The notes beneath the pieces are model-generated. The model ran no database searches. It was not told the origin of the DNA and was given only the letters and a program-made list of their open reading frames with translations. A program made the translations under genes and the position numbers. A DNA stretch of 64,000 bases, taken from the NCBI RefSeq assembly GCF_030123505.1, contig NZ_CP126115.1:1440001-1504000 (forward strand), read 5' to 3'. Numbering within the stretch: position 1 is the stretch's first letter; every line of letters begins with the position of its first letter. The DNA comes from Neobacillus sp. YX16 (GTDB lineage: Bacteria > Bacillota > Bacilli > Bacillales > Cytobacillaceae). Below, one piece after another: positions 46,218 through 54,352 of this stretch.

Positions 46218-47172
46218 CCATTTTTCTCTTTTCTGGTTTAATATGCGTTATAAGCCCATCCAATTCCGTGATATAAAACTGTGTATCAGGGGCAGATTTC
46301 AAATATTTTTCTTGAAGTAATTGGTAATAGTTAACTCTTCGATTTGGATCAAAGCGCAGCATCGGGTATTCCTTGCGTTCCTTGACGAACAAGTCTACTG
46401 CTTTTTGAACCATGTCCATTTCAGCAGGAATTTTCTTGTCCTTTTCCTCAAAAAGATCATAGGTTTCTTTAGACATATAATACCTCTTAGAAGGAATCCC
46501 GCCTAAAATATTGGCAAGCTGTTTAAAATCAATACTGTTATCGTCCTGGACAATAATCGTACGGTATGCACCTTTTGGCAGATTATCTGAAAATTGTCTC
46601 ACAGCTTTCCGAACTTGATCAATGGTGACATCAATAATGGGATGGTCATTAGTCTCTTTTTGTACTCTTTCTATGTCGTAATCTTTCTGAGAAGTGTCTT
46701 TTACAGGCTTTTTAAAATACTTTTGGACCATTACGTACCCAGTAAGTCCTCCAATTCCAATTCCAATAAAAGTAAATATTACGGTTAGCCACGGTTGAAA
46801 ATCGTATTGGGCATCTAAGAAAAAGCCAAGTTTATAAAACCCAAAGACCGTTAAGGCGATTGTTAACCCAAATACCATGTTTAGTGAAAGGGTTTTCATT
46901 AAAAAGTTTGAAAACTCGTTCCAATGTTGATCGTTAAAGTTTTTTTCATTGTCAAGAAATTTTCTAACCTCCTTTTTCATTTCTTCTGACACTTTTTTTT
47001 CTTCGAAGAAGGACTCTAAATATTCACTTTTCGTTTTATCATTATTTTTTAAAATACAAGCTGTTTTCTCTGTTTTTCCTTTTGTGTAATGAACGTAAAT
47101 ATATTTTTCTTCAAAGCCCAATTCAAGATTCTCTGTTACTCTGCCTAAGTATTTGGTAAACTTGTGTTTCAT
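46201..47172 (-). CDS. AtpZ/AtpI-like membrane domain fused to DUF3939
   Basis: 323 residues. Residues 1-90 are charged and unassigned. Two helices follow (about 98-118 and 127-150), with GFYKLGFFLDAQYDFQPWLT and GIGIGGLTGYVMVQKYFKK, very like AtpZ/AtpI, the accessory factors for c-ring assembly or Mg transport. Residues 180-315 match DUF3939 (VTIDQVRKAVRQFSDNLPKG ... YYMSKETYDLFEE), a Bacillus domain of unknown role. It is the third gene after F0 subunits a and b, three bases from the b gene, with AAGGGGGCG as ribosome site. Likely an assembly or regulatory partner of this F0 pair. Domain names rest on pattern recognition only. Confidence 0.65.
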   Translation of the reverse strand: MKHKFTKYLGRVTENLELGFEEKYIYVHYTKGKTEKTACILKNNDKTKSEYLESFFEEKKVSEEMKKEVRKFLDNEKNFNDQHWNEFSNFLMKTLSLNMVFGLTIALTVFGFYKLGFFLDAQYDFQPWLTVIFTFIGIGIGGLTGYVMVQKYFKKPVKDTSQKDYDIERVQKETNDHPIIDVTIDQVRKAVRQFSDNLPKGAYRTIIVQDDNSIDFKQLANILGGIPSKRYYMSKETYDLFEEKDKKIPAEMDMVQKAVDLFVKERKEYPMLRFDPNRRVNYYQLLQEKYLKSAPDTQFYITELDGLITHIKPEKRKMENSSQ

Positions 47173-47175
47173 ATT

Positions 47176-47562
47176 TTACGCCCCCTTACTATCTTTATGC
47201 ACAAATGATTGGGAACGGAATGATTTCTCTTTCACTTCCATTAGTATTTCTTTAGACTGGGCTTTCGCGTCCAAAATCATTAACCTGGCTTCGTGCTCAC
47301 TATGCTTTATGATTTCCCTGGCATCTTTTCTAGCTTGCTTAAGAACTTCGGTACTAAGTTCCAGATTTTTCTCAGCTTCCTGCTTATATTGTTCTGTTAG
47401 TTGAAGCTGATTTTCAATATGTTGTTTTCTGCTATCCAAGACACCAACTAACTTCTTGAAAACAAGTTTCTTTAAAATAAAGACTAAAACAGTAAAAATA
47501 AGAGCTTGATAAATCATGGTTCCAAAAGAGATGGGGAGTCCAAACAGTGTAATATCACCCAA
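47176..47562 (-). CDS. F0 ATP synthase subunit b-like protein, short
   Basis: 128 residues against about 165-175 for Bacillus subunit b. One N-terminal helix (SFGTMIYQALIFTVLVFILKKLV) is followed by the expected phrase VLDSRKQHIENQL and a long coiled coil (about 45-115: EAEKNLELSTEVLKQARKDA, REIIKHSEHEARLM). The C-terminal 40 or so residues that bind subunit delta of F1 are missing, replaced by FRSQSFVHKDSKGA. Start is TTG with GGAG ten bases upstream. It sits between an a-subunit gene and the AtpZ-like gene. No c-subunit or F1 gene is in the window. Confidence 0.82.
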   Translation of the reverse strand: MGDITLFGLPISFGTMIYQALIFTVLVFILKKLVFKKLVGVLDSRKQHIENQLQLTEQYKQEAEKNLELSTEVLKQARKDAREIIKHSEHEARLMILDAKAQSKEILMEVKEKSFRSQSFVHKDSKGA

Positions 47563-47591
47563 AACAATTCAACTCCTTTCAATTTTATTGG

Positions 47592-48350
<759 letters not shown>

Positions 48351-48545
48351 TTAAATAAGCTTTACTGCGTAAGAACTAGGAAATATGTACTAGGTGGCGC
48401 TTTCATTATAAAGCTAATCAAATGTTATTGCAACATAGTTCGCAATTTATTGCTAATTTTCTGAATAATAAAATTAGCATGATTACAAACAATCTTAAGA
48501 TATAGTTAGTTATACAATTTATATTGTTCAGAATAGGTATATTAA

Positions 48546-48579
48546 AGGAAAAAGGGCAGCCAGTTAAGATGGCTGCCCT
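48546..48579 (-). terminator. Terminator of the HesB-like gene
   Basis: GGGCAGCCA / TGGCTGCCC with a seven-base loop; on the minus strand it is followed by TTTTTCC. The rest of 48324-48600 is AT-rich and includes a GCTAATTTT/AAAATTAGC dyad at 48453-48479, possibly part of the atpB promoter. Confidence 0.85.
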
Positions 48580-48600
48580 AAGTTGTCTTTTGGAGGAGAA

Positions 48601-48897
48601 TTAGTTTATCGCCATAGTCTCCTTAAAAGTTATTTGAATTTCATTCATTTCGTCGTTAAAGGAAAGGCAGGTTTCAGTATCCTCGAAGAACCATACATCA
48701 TTTCCTTCTACATAGAAGTTAAACCCATTAATTTCTTTCATAAAGCCAACATTTGATGGTGCTTCTGCTGAAAATGCAAGGCTAAAGCCCTTGTTTTTTT
48801 CACCGAAACCACTGTATCGAGGAAACATTCTTACGGTATTGATCTCGAATTCATTTGTAAACCACTTTGCAGCTTTTTCATCAATTGAAATTAACAT
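48601..48897 (-). CDS. HesB/IscA-like small protein (YneR type)
   Basis: 98 residues, of the HesB-like group typified by B. subtilis YneR: ISIDEKAAKWFTNEFEI, NKGFSLAFSAEAPSNVGF and NGFNFYVEGNDVWFFED. The conserved cysteines of true IscA iron-sulfur carriers are absent; only one Cys is present (ETCLSF). A cluster-carrying role is thus unlikely. Its function is unknown. Single gene with its own terminator. Confidence 0.75.
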   Translation of the reverse strand: MLISIDEKAAKWFTNEFEINTVRMFPRYSGFGEKNKGFSLAFSAEAPSNVGFMKEINGFNFYVEGNDVWFFEDTETCLSFNDEMNEIQITFKETMAIN

Positions 48898-49212
48898 ATA
48901 ATATGCACCAACCTTTTCAAAATGGTATATAGCACTAATTAGATTGAAAAATGCTAATTTAGAAAGAAATGTTAATCATATCTCATATAATTAGATTAAG
49001 GCTTTTTAATGGATTTGCATGTGACATTTTTCACAAATGTTTCTGTCTTAGAGATTATTTTAAAAATTGGTCAAATTTCTGCAATAAACATTATGAAAGG
49101 CGGATACTAAAAAATATAAAAAATACCGTTCAGAAATGTTTTGTAATCTGTAACATGTTAAAAGGGTTGAAGATGATAAAATGGGGTTAATACGAAAAGG
49201 GAGTTACTAATT
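48898..49212. other. Intergenic region between divergent genes
   Basis: 315 bases. It must hold the promoters of the HesB-like gene and the coiled-coil gene. A 73-codon frame (48969-49190) has no ribosome site and an odd composition, so I do not call it. AAAGGGAG at 49196-49203 is the ribosome site of the next gene. No repeats or RNA seen. Confidence 0.5.
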
Positions 49213-49548
49213 ATGGATCAAAAACTTGATAAACTAACGGAGAACATAAACGATATTAAAAACTTAATTAATTCTTTCCATAAAACTTTAGAAAAAATTG
49301 AACATAGACTTTCGCGATTGGAGCAAATGGACAGTATTGAGCACCGAGTTGAGGTGAACCAAATTGACTTATCAGATATTAAAGAGTCAATACAGCGCAT
49401 TGAAGACGTTCAAGACAATGTAGTAAAGCACTTAGAAAAAAACTTAGGAAATGGTGAGGAAATTAAACACATTAATCGCCGCCTGGATTCACATTTAATT
49501 AAATTAGCCAAAGCAGAAGAAGAAATCATTATCTTAAGAAACAAATAA
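49213..49548 (+). CDS. Small coiled-coil protein
   Basis: 111 residues, almost wholly coiled coil. Heptad patterns run from DQKLDKLTENINDIKNLIN through HRLSRLEQ to LIKLAKAEEEIIILRN, with no Cys or Trp. No signal peptide. Similar short coils are annotated as hypothetical in many bacilli. The AAAGGGAG site and a good terminator after it support a real gene. Partner and role unknown. Confidence 0.7.
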   Translation: MDQKLDKLTENINDIKNLINSFHKTLEKIEHRLSRLEQMDSIEHRVEVNQIDLSDIKESIQRIEDVQDNVVKHLEKNLGNGEEIKHINRRLDSHLIKLAKAEEEIIILRNK

Positions 49549-49556
49549 CTGCAAAG

Positions 49557-49592
49557 AAAAAAGATCAGAGGCGATAATCTGATCTTCTTTGT
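49557..49592. terminator. Bidirectional terminator
   Basis: AAGATCAGA / TCTGATCTT with an eight-base loop and T-rich flanks on both strands. It serves the coiled-coil gene (+) and the small membrane gene (-). Confidence 0.85.
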
Positions 49593-49621
49593 TATTCAAT
49601 GAAATGTAACCGTTCTCAAAA

Positions 49622-49798
49622 CTATTTAAATAGTGATTTACTACCTTTAAATAGTAGTGCTAAAGAAAAAATCATTACTGCTAATGCGCCTACGATATCA
49701 AAAATTGGACCTAAGAAACCTAAAAATGATACCGGTTCAACGCTCATTAAAGCAAATCCAGAAAGTATAGACGCTAAAAATAAGAAAATTAATTCCAT
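49622..49798 (-). CDS. 58-residue hydrophobic membrane peptide
   Basis: Read on the minus strand, ATG at 49798 follows AAAGGGGGGAGAAATTACG, a very strong ribosome site, and the frame runs 58 codons. The product has two hydrophobic segments (MELIFLFLASILSGFALM and IFDIVGALAVMIFSLALLF) and a basic end (KGSKSLFK). It ends next to a bidirectional terminator. A 116-codon frame on the opposite strand here has no such support. Function unknown; similar small membrane proteins are common in bacilli. Confidence 0.7.
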   Translation of the reverse strand: MELIFLFLASILSGFALMSVEPVSFLGFLGPIFDIVGALAVMIFSLALLFKGSKSLFK

Positions 49799-49925
49799 CG
49801 TAATTTCTCCCCCCTTTAGTTTAGAATATGAATTCCAAGGGGGAGGTGATTGGATTTTAGATGAAATATTACAATTTTATTACAAAAAAACAGACCGTAA
49901 TTGGCCTGTTTTAGTGGGTCTATTT

Positions 49926-51278
49926 TTAGGAGAGTACCTCTGTTTGTGACAAAGAAATTTTATTTTCGCTAGGTTCTTCATCATTGACTTTCTTTGTTAC
50001 CTCAATATATTTAATGTGATGCTCCTCCATATCGAGTATTTTAAAGCTATATGATTCGTGATGGATGGAGTCTCCTTCTTTTGCTTCATAATTTTCAGTT
50101 AAAATCCAGCCGCCAATGGTGTCTATATCTTCATCATCTATGTCGACTCCTAATAAGTCATTGACTTCTGTTACTAAAACCTTTGAGTCGATAATATAGT
50201 GATGTTCCTTTATTTTACGTATCATTGGAATTTCATCGGAATCAAATTCATCGCGGATTTCACCAACAATTTCCTCGAGAATATCTTCAACCGTAACCAA
50301 TCCCGATGTTCCGCCATATTCATCCATTAATATAGCCATATGCATTCGATCTTTCTGCATTTTAACAAGTAAATCATGGATGGGAATCGTTTCAATTACT
50401 CTAATAATTGGGCGGGTATAATGCTCCAGGGTTTTCGTTGAAAGGGTTTCTTTACTAATTAAATCTGTCACCATTTCTTTAATATTAACTAGGCCAATGA
50501 TATGGTCTTTATCACCATCAATAATCGGATATCTCGTATATTTTTCCTCACGGATTACTTGGAGAAAAGTATCTAATGTATCATCTTTCGATAATGAAAC
50601 GATTTCCGTCCGGGGAACCATAATTTCTTTGGCAATCCGGTTATCAAATTCAAAAATTTTATTTACATACTTAAACTCAGATTGGTTAATTTCGCCGCTT
50701 TTATAGCTTTCAGATAGGATAATTCGAAGCTCTTCCTCTGTATGTGCCATTTCGCTCTCAGAGACTGGCTTAAGACCAAAAATGCTCGTTACAATCCGTG
50801 CTGACCCATTTAATAACCAAATAAATGGATACATCACTTTATAAAAGAGAATTAAAGGCCGTGACATAAGAAGAGTAATCATTTCAGCTTTCTGTATAGC
50901 CAGTGTTTTAGGTGCCAGCTCTCCGACGACAACATGTAAAAATGTAATGGTAAGAAAGGCAATCCCAATGGATAAGATGTGGGAAACACCCTCAGGGATC
51001 TCCAGCCCATTAAAAAGGGGAGCGAGTAAATGCTCAATCGTTGATTCCCCAATCCAACCTAAAGCAAGGGCAGTAATGGTAATTCCTAACTGACAGGCTG
51101 AAAGATATTCATCCAAGTTTGAAATTACCTTTTTTGCTGAAATAGCACTCGAATTACCTTCCTCAATTAACTGGTCAATTCTTGAACTTCGAATCTTGAC
51201 AATAGCAAACTCTGAAGTTACAAAAAAGGCAGTTAAAGCAATTAAAATGGCTATGATAACCAAGTTAAATATGTCCAA
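49926..51278 (-). CDS. CNNM/CBS-domain membrane protein (HlyC/CorC family)
   Basis: 450 residues. An N-terminal CNNM transmembrane domain (about 1-200; FFVTSEFAIVKIRSSRIDQL, LGITITALALGWIGES, VVVGELAPKTLAIQ), a CBS pair (about 215-335; IMVPRTEIVSLS, YPIIDGDKDHIIGLVNIKEM, DEYGGTSGLVTVEDILEEI) and a CorC_HlyC C-terminal domain. Related proteins export Mg or other divalent ions. The TTG start has GGGA seven bases upstream, and this ribosome site lies in the 3' arm of a hairpin (51287-51313), so translation may be regulated. It is downstream of the merR gene on the same strand. Confidence 0.9.
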   Translation of the reverse strand: MDIFNLVIIAILIALTAFFVTSEFAIVKIRSSRIDQLIEEGNSSAISAKKVISNLDEYLSACQLGITITALALGWIGESTIEHLLAPLFNGLEIPEGVSHILSIGIAFLTITFLHVVVGELAPKTLAIQKAEMITLLMSRPLILFYKVMYPFIWLLNGSARIVTSIFGLKPVSESEMAHTEEELRIILSESYKSGEINQSEFKYVNKIFEFDNRIAKEIMVPRTEIVSLSKDDTLDTFLQVIREEKYTRYPIIDGDKDHIIGLVNIKEMVTDLISKETLSTKTLEHYTRPIIRVIETIPIHDLLVKMQKDRMHMAILMDEYGGTSGLVTVEDILEEIVGEIRDEFDSDEIPMIRKIKEHHYIIDSKVLVTEVNDLLGVDIDDEDIDTIGGWILTENYEAKEGDSIHHESYSFKILDMEEHHIKYIEVTKKVNDEEPSENKISLSQTEVLS

Positions 51279-51286
51279 ATAATTTC

Positions 51287-51313
51287 CCTTAGCTCGTTAA
51301 ATACGAGTTAAGG
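51287..51313 (-). promoter_or_regulatory. Hairpin over the ribosome site of the CNNM gene
   Basis: On the minus strand CCTTAACTCGT pairs with ACGAGCTAAGG across ATTTA (one mismatch). The AAGG/GGGA ribosome site is in the 3' arm. No T-run follows, so translational control is as likely as termination of merR. Confidence 0.4.
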
Positions 51314-51339
51314 AGTCACCTCCTAGTAATTTAAAAAAA

Positions 51340-51761
51340 TTAACTCGGTACATTCAAAAGGGATTTCATCAAGACTGAATTTAGCATCATTAGATTCGTT
51401 GTGAATTTCTCTTTCTGCAGGTCATCTAATTTTTCAACAACTGGAATTAAGTCCACTAAATCATTTTGTAACTTCTGCATTTGCTGCGATACTGCATCTA
51501 CATGTTTCTCCACTTCTGAATCACGAATTTTTTTGTCTTTCTTCCTATCTAGTTTTCTTTTAATCTCGTCAAGCGGATAGTGTAAACTCTTACACTCTTC
51601 AATAAATTTTAAATCCCTTAAGGATTCATCAGAATAAATTCGATAATTAGATTTGGAACGGTCCGAGTTTAATAAACCAATTGATGTATAATAATCAATT
51701 GTCCGTTTAGAAACCATTGCAATTTCTGCTAATTCACCGATACGATAGACAGCCCCATCAT
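51340..51761 (-). pseudogene. MerR-family regulator with an apparent 5' frameshift
   Basis: The open frame 51340-51717 gives 125 residues starting inside the DNA-binding helix (VSKRTIDYYTSIGLLNSDRSKSNYRIYSDESL), a MerR winged helix with a coiled coil after it. The same frame upstream reads DGAVYRIGELAEIA, the usual first helix, but has no start codon. A GAGGTGAT ribosome site and ATGATG at 51756-51761 stand in another frame. One extra G in the GGGG at 51753-51756 would join them. So either the gene has lost one base or the sequence has. If real, the protein lacks half its HTH. Confidence 0.65.
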
Positions 51762-51926
51762 ATCACCTCGGATAACTAAATTTAAAAACAATTATAGTAA
51801 ATTACAACTGTACAGTCAAACGTTCTGGTTAGTATATTAGTTGGTATCAACATTTTATGAAAAAAGTCTTGTCTATATGAATTGGAAAATTATAAATTTT
51901 CAAAAAATATTAGAAATAAACGTCTC

Positions 51927-53063
51927 CTACATAGGAGACGCAGCAAGAGGTAATTTAAGTGTAAAAACGGTTAATTCTGGAGTTGAAAGACAGGTTAAAT
52001 CACCCTTATGTTTTTCAATGATTTCTTTACAAACAAAAAGTCCAAGACCAGTGCCAAGTTTTTTGGTTGTAAAGAATGGCTCGAATATGGTTTTACTTAA
52101 TTCTGAAGGAATCATCGGACCATTATTGGAAATGGAGAAAAGAACATGTGTATGATTCTCTATATGACTTTTAATCTCAATAATTGGATTAGAGATTCTG
52201 TGATGATTTAACACATCAATCGCATTAAATATGATATTAATGAGTACTTGCCGCATTTCATCCGCATAACCATAAAGAGTGATTTCATCGACTATTTCTT
52301 TCTTGATTTTTACTTTACCGTCTAAAATACTCGGATATAAGAAATTTAAGACTTCATCAATTAATTTATTTAGGTGAAACTGCTCTTTCTCTTTTCCAAT
52401 TAGTTCTTTTTTAGATAAAAGTAAAAATTGCGAAATCCGGAAATTTAGCTGTTCTAACTCACTTGAAATAATCTCTAAATATTTCATTTTAGGATGGTCA
52501 GCCTTAAGCAGCTGAACAAACCCCTGTATCGAAGTTAGAGGGTTTCTAAATTCATGAATAAAACTAGATGTCATTTGTCCAAGAAGTGTTAATCGGTCCT
52601 GATGAGTTGAATCTATAAACATTGTTTTTTCTTCAATGATTTTGTTTTTAGCCTCTGTATAATGTGTAACCGCATAATATAGGAATTTATCAAAAGTGTA
52701 ATTTATCTTATTAATCGATACCTGAAGGTCATCCCACTGAAGACCAGCCCTGCTTAGATAACTGTATAACACACTTCTGCCAAGATTAACATTATAAACA
52801 AAGTCACCAATATTAATATTCGCCAGTGCTCTTTCCTCAGAAATTTCAAGAGCATATTTTTTGATAATCTCTAATAGCTCTTCTTCACTCATTGTATGCA
52901 TATTTAAAATAACATTAAATAAAGCAATTCCATTTTCACGTATTTTTTCTTTATAGGGATCTCCGTTAGAAATGACAATGGACTTTTCCCACTCACGTAC
53001 TAAACTTTCTTTATTTTCATCAAAAAAGGCTATTAATTCCGTTTGTACTTCAGATAACATCAC
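51927..53063 (-). CDS. Cytoplasmic orphan histidine kinase
   Basis: 378 residues, no membrane helix. The N-terminal 130 residues resemble the HisK_N / RsbR-N-like all-helical sensor domain of Bacillus kinases. Then comes the H-box SSFIHEFRNPLTSIQGF (His near 190), an N-box NIIFNAIDVLNHH, and G-boxes in FTTKKLGTGLGLFVCKEII. No response regulator is adjacent, so it may feed the sporulation phosphorelay like other orphan Bacillus kinases; this is inference. AGGAGG lies six bases before the GTG at 53063 and nine before the ATG at 53060. Confidence 0.85.
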   Translation of the reverse strand: MMLSEVQTELIAFFDENKESLVREWEKSIVISNGDPYKEKIRENGIALFNVILNMHTMSEEELLEIIKKYALEISEERALANINIGDFVYNVNLGRSVLYSYLSRAGLQWDDLQVSINKINYTFDKFLYYAVTHYTEAKNKIIEEKTMFIDSTHQDRLTLLGQMTSSFIHEFRNPLTSIQGFVQLLKADHPKMKYLEIISSELEQLNFRISQFLLLSKKELIGKEKEQFHLNKLIDEVLNFLYPSILDGKVKIKKEIVDEITLYGYADEMRQVLINIIFNAIDVLNHHRISNPIIEIKSHIENHTHVLFSISNNGPMIPSELSKTIFEPFFTTKKLGTGLGLFVCKEIIEKHKGDLTCLSTPELTVFTLKLPLAASPM

Positions 53064-53185
53064 AGTTTTCCTCCTAAGACAATGCCAAACTGACTAGTTA
53101 TTTTTATTATACCATGTATGGAAGTTTTTCCTTGTAAAAGTTCTATAAAAATAGTATATTCGTTATTGAATTCAATTAAATATTT

Positions 53186-53276
53186 CCACAGGGGGAGCTG
53201 CTTTTAGCGGCTGAGAGTGAACGTTCGAGTTCTGACCCTATGAACCTGTTAGTTAACGCTAGCGTAGGGATGTGGT
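53186..53276 (+). ncRNA. TPP (thiamine pyrophosphate) riboswitch
   Basis: Conserved THI elements are all present: GGGGAGCTGC...GCGGCTGAGAGTGA, GACCCTATGAACCTGTTAG and TAACGCTAGCGTAGGGATGTGG. It is followed by an intrinsic terminator and thiT, so it should stop thiT transcription when thiamine pyrophosphate is bound. The P3 stem is short. Confidence 0.96.
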
Positions 53277-53296
53277 TTGCCAATTATTAAAAGCTA

Positions 53297-53338
53297 ACAA
53301 TGCAGACAATCCTAACTGTCCTGCATTGTTTTTTTTTG
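53297..53338 (+). terminator. Riboswitch-controlled terminator
   Basis: AACAATGCAG / CTGCATTGTT with TTTTTTTT, between the TPP aptamer and thiT. Confidence 0.9.
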
Positions 53339-53417
53339 TTTATAAGGCGCCATATTAATTCTTAGGAGTAATACCTGTCGAACGTTCTCCAATATACAAA
53401 CTATAGGGGGAACATGT

Positions 53418-53990
53418 ATGGAAAAAAAACGTAGTAACACATTATTTTTAGTTGAAGTAGCCGTATTTTCTGCACTTGCTTATTTATTGGATCTTGTTTC
53501 GGGGCTATTTTCATTAAAGATATGGCCACAAGGCGGTTCGATTTCAATCGCGATGATTCCGATATTCCTAATGTCATTTCGTTGGGGTATAAAAGGAGGA
53601 ATCTTGTCTGGATTTTTACTTGGTTTACTTCAATTCATCCTTGGCTTTTCTCAAATTTATACACTTCTTCAAGGAATAATTGATTATGGAATTGCTTTTT
53701 CAGTTGTTGGGTTAGCAGGTATTTTTGCTTCACAAGTGAAGAATTCTCTTAAGAATAATTCAAGAAATTGGGTCACATTTGTTCTTTTAGGAACGTTTTT
53801 AGGAAGTGCTTTGCGTTATCTTGCTCATGTGTATTCGGGTATTGTATTCTTTGGTGAATATGCACCTGCTGGCCAGCCAGTTGCTGTTTATTCCTTTGTT
53901 TACAATGGAACCTATATGCTTCCTAGCTTTATCGTTTGCGCAATCCTTGTAATCCTTGTCATTAGTGCAGCACCAAAAAAAATGATATAA
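53418..53990 (+). CDS. thiT: Thiamine-specific ECF transporter S component ThiT
   Basis: 190 residues, six helices. ThiT family landmarks: VFSALAYLLDLVSGLFSLKIWPQGGSIS-type opening, SFRWGIKGGILSGFLLGLLQ, and YSGIVFFGEYAPAGQPVAVY with aromatic residues that line the thiamine pocket. It binds thiamine and works with the shared EcfAA'T module encoded elsewhere. Regulated by the TPP riboswitch in front. The ATG has GGGGGAAC upstream, and a terminator follows. Confidence 0.95.
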   Translation: MEKKRSNTLFLVEVAVFSALAYLLDLVSGLFSLKIWPQGGSISIAMIPIFLMSFRWGIKGGILSGFLLGLLQFILGFSQIYTLLQGIIDYGIAFSVVGLAGIFASQVKNSLKNNSRNWVTFVLLGTFLGSALRYLAHVYSGIVFFGEYAPAGQPVAVYSFVYNGTYMLPSFIVCAILVILVISAAPKKMI

Positions 53991-53993
53991 GTG

Positions 53994-54031
53994 GAAAAAT
54001 AGAAAAGTCTGTGACTTTTCTATTTTTTTTT
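53994..54031 (+). terminator. Terminator of thiT
   Basis: AAAAATAGAAAAGTC / GACTTTTCTATTTTT around a TGT loop, followed by T. An excellent intrinsic terminator. Confidence 0.92.
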
Positions 54032-54087
54032 CAAACTTTTGTCACAGAATATGCGATTGTTCAATGGTAAAATGAGGTTATAAATAA

Positions 54088-54102
54088 AGATAATCATTCT
54101 CA
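54088..54102 (+). promoter_or_regulatory. Fur box upstream of feoAB
   Basis: AGATAATCATTCTCA matches the 7-1-7 Fur consensus TGATAATNATTATCA at 13 of the 15 positions. It lies 25 bases before the feoA start, suitable for iron-dependent repression. Confidence 0.75.
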
Positions 54103-54127
54103 ATTAACTTATGTTAGGGTGATAAGG

Positions 54128-54352
54128 ATGTTCGGTTCGTTTAAAATTGGAGAAAAAGGAAAAATAATTAATATTTCTAAGGTTGGCCGCCTAGTCCAAA
54201 GAAGGTTGTTGGACCTAGGAATAACAGAAGGATCTGAGGTCTGTGTCAAATGTGTCATGCCTTTTGGTGGACCAGTCATGATTGAGTCTTGCGGACAGTG
54301 TGTAGGGCTCCGTCGCAAAGAAGCGTGTTTAATAGAAGTGGAGAGAATTTAA
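54128..54352 (+). CDS. feoA: Ferrous iron transport protein A
   Basis: 74 residues, a FeoA SH3-like domain: KIGEKGKIINISKVGRLVQR, LLDLGITEGSEVCVK and FGGPVMIE. It has extra cysteines (VCVKCVM, SCGQCV), unusual for FeoA. An upstream GTG (54119) is in frame, but it forms part of the AGGGTGATAAGG ribosome site, so the ATG at 54128 is chosen. Its stop overlaps the feoB start (TAATG). It assists FeoB, probably at its G domain. Confidence 0.93.
   Translation: MFGSFKIGEKGKIINISKVGRLVQRRLLDLGITEGSEVCVKCVMPFGGPVMIESCGQCVGLRRKEACLIEVERI

Noticed and set aside
48969..49190. 73-codon plus-strand frame before the coiled-coil gene
   Set aside because: No ribosome site, composition is unlike a protein (many Cys, Phe, Asn), and it fills a region that must carry promoters.
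49599..49949. 116-codon plus-strand frame
   Set aside because: The opposite strand has a 58-codon gene with a very strong ribosome site and clear membrane helices; the plus-strand product looks like its shadow.
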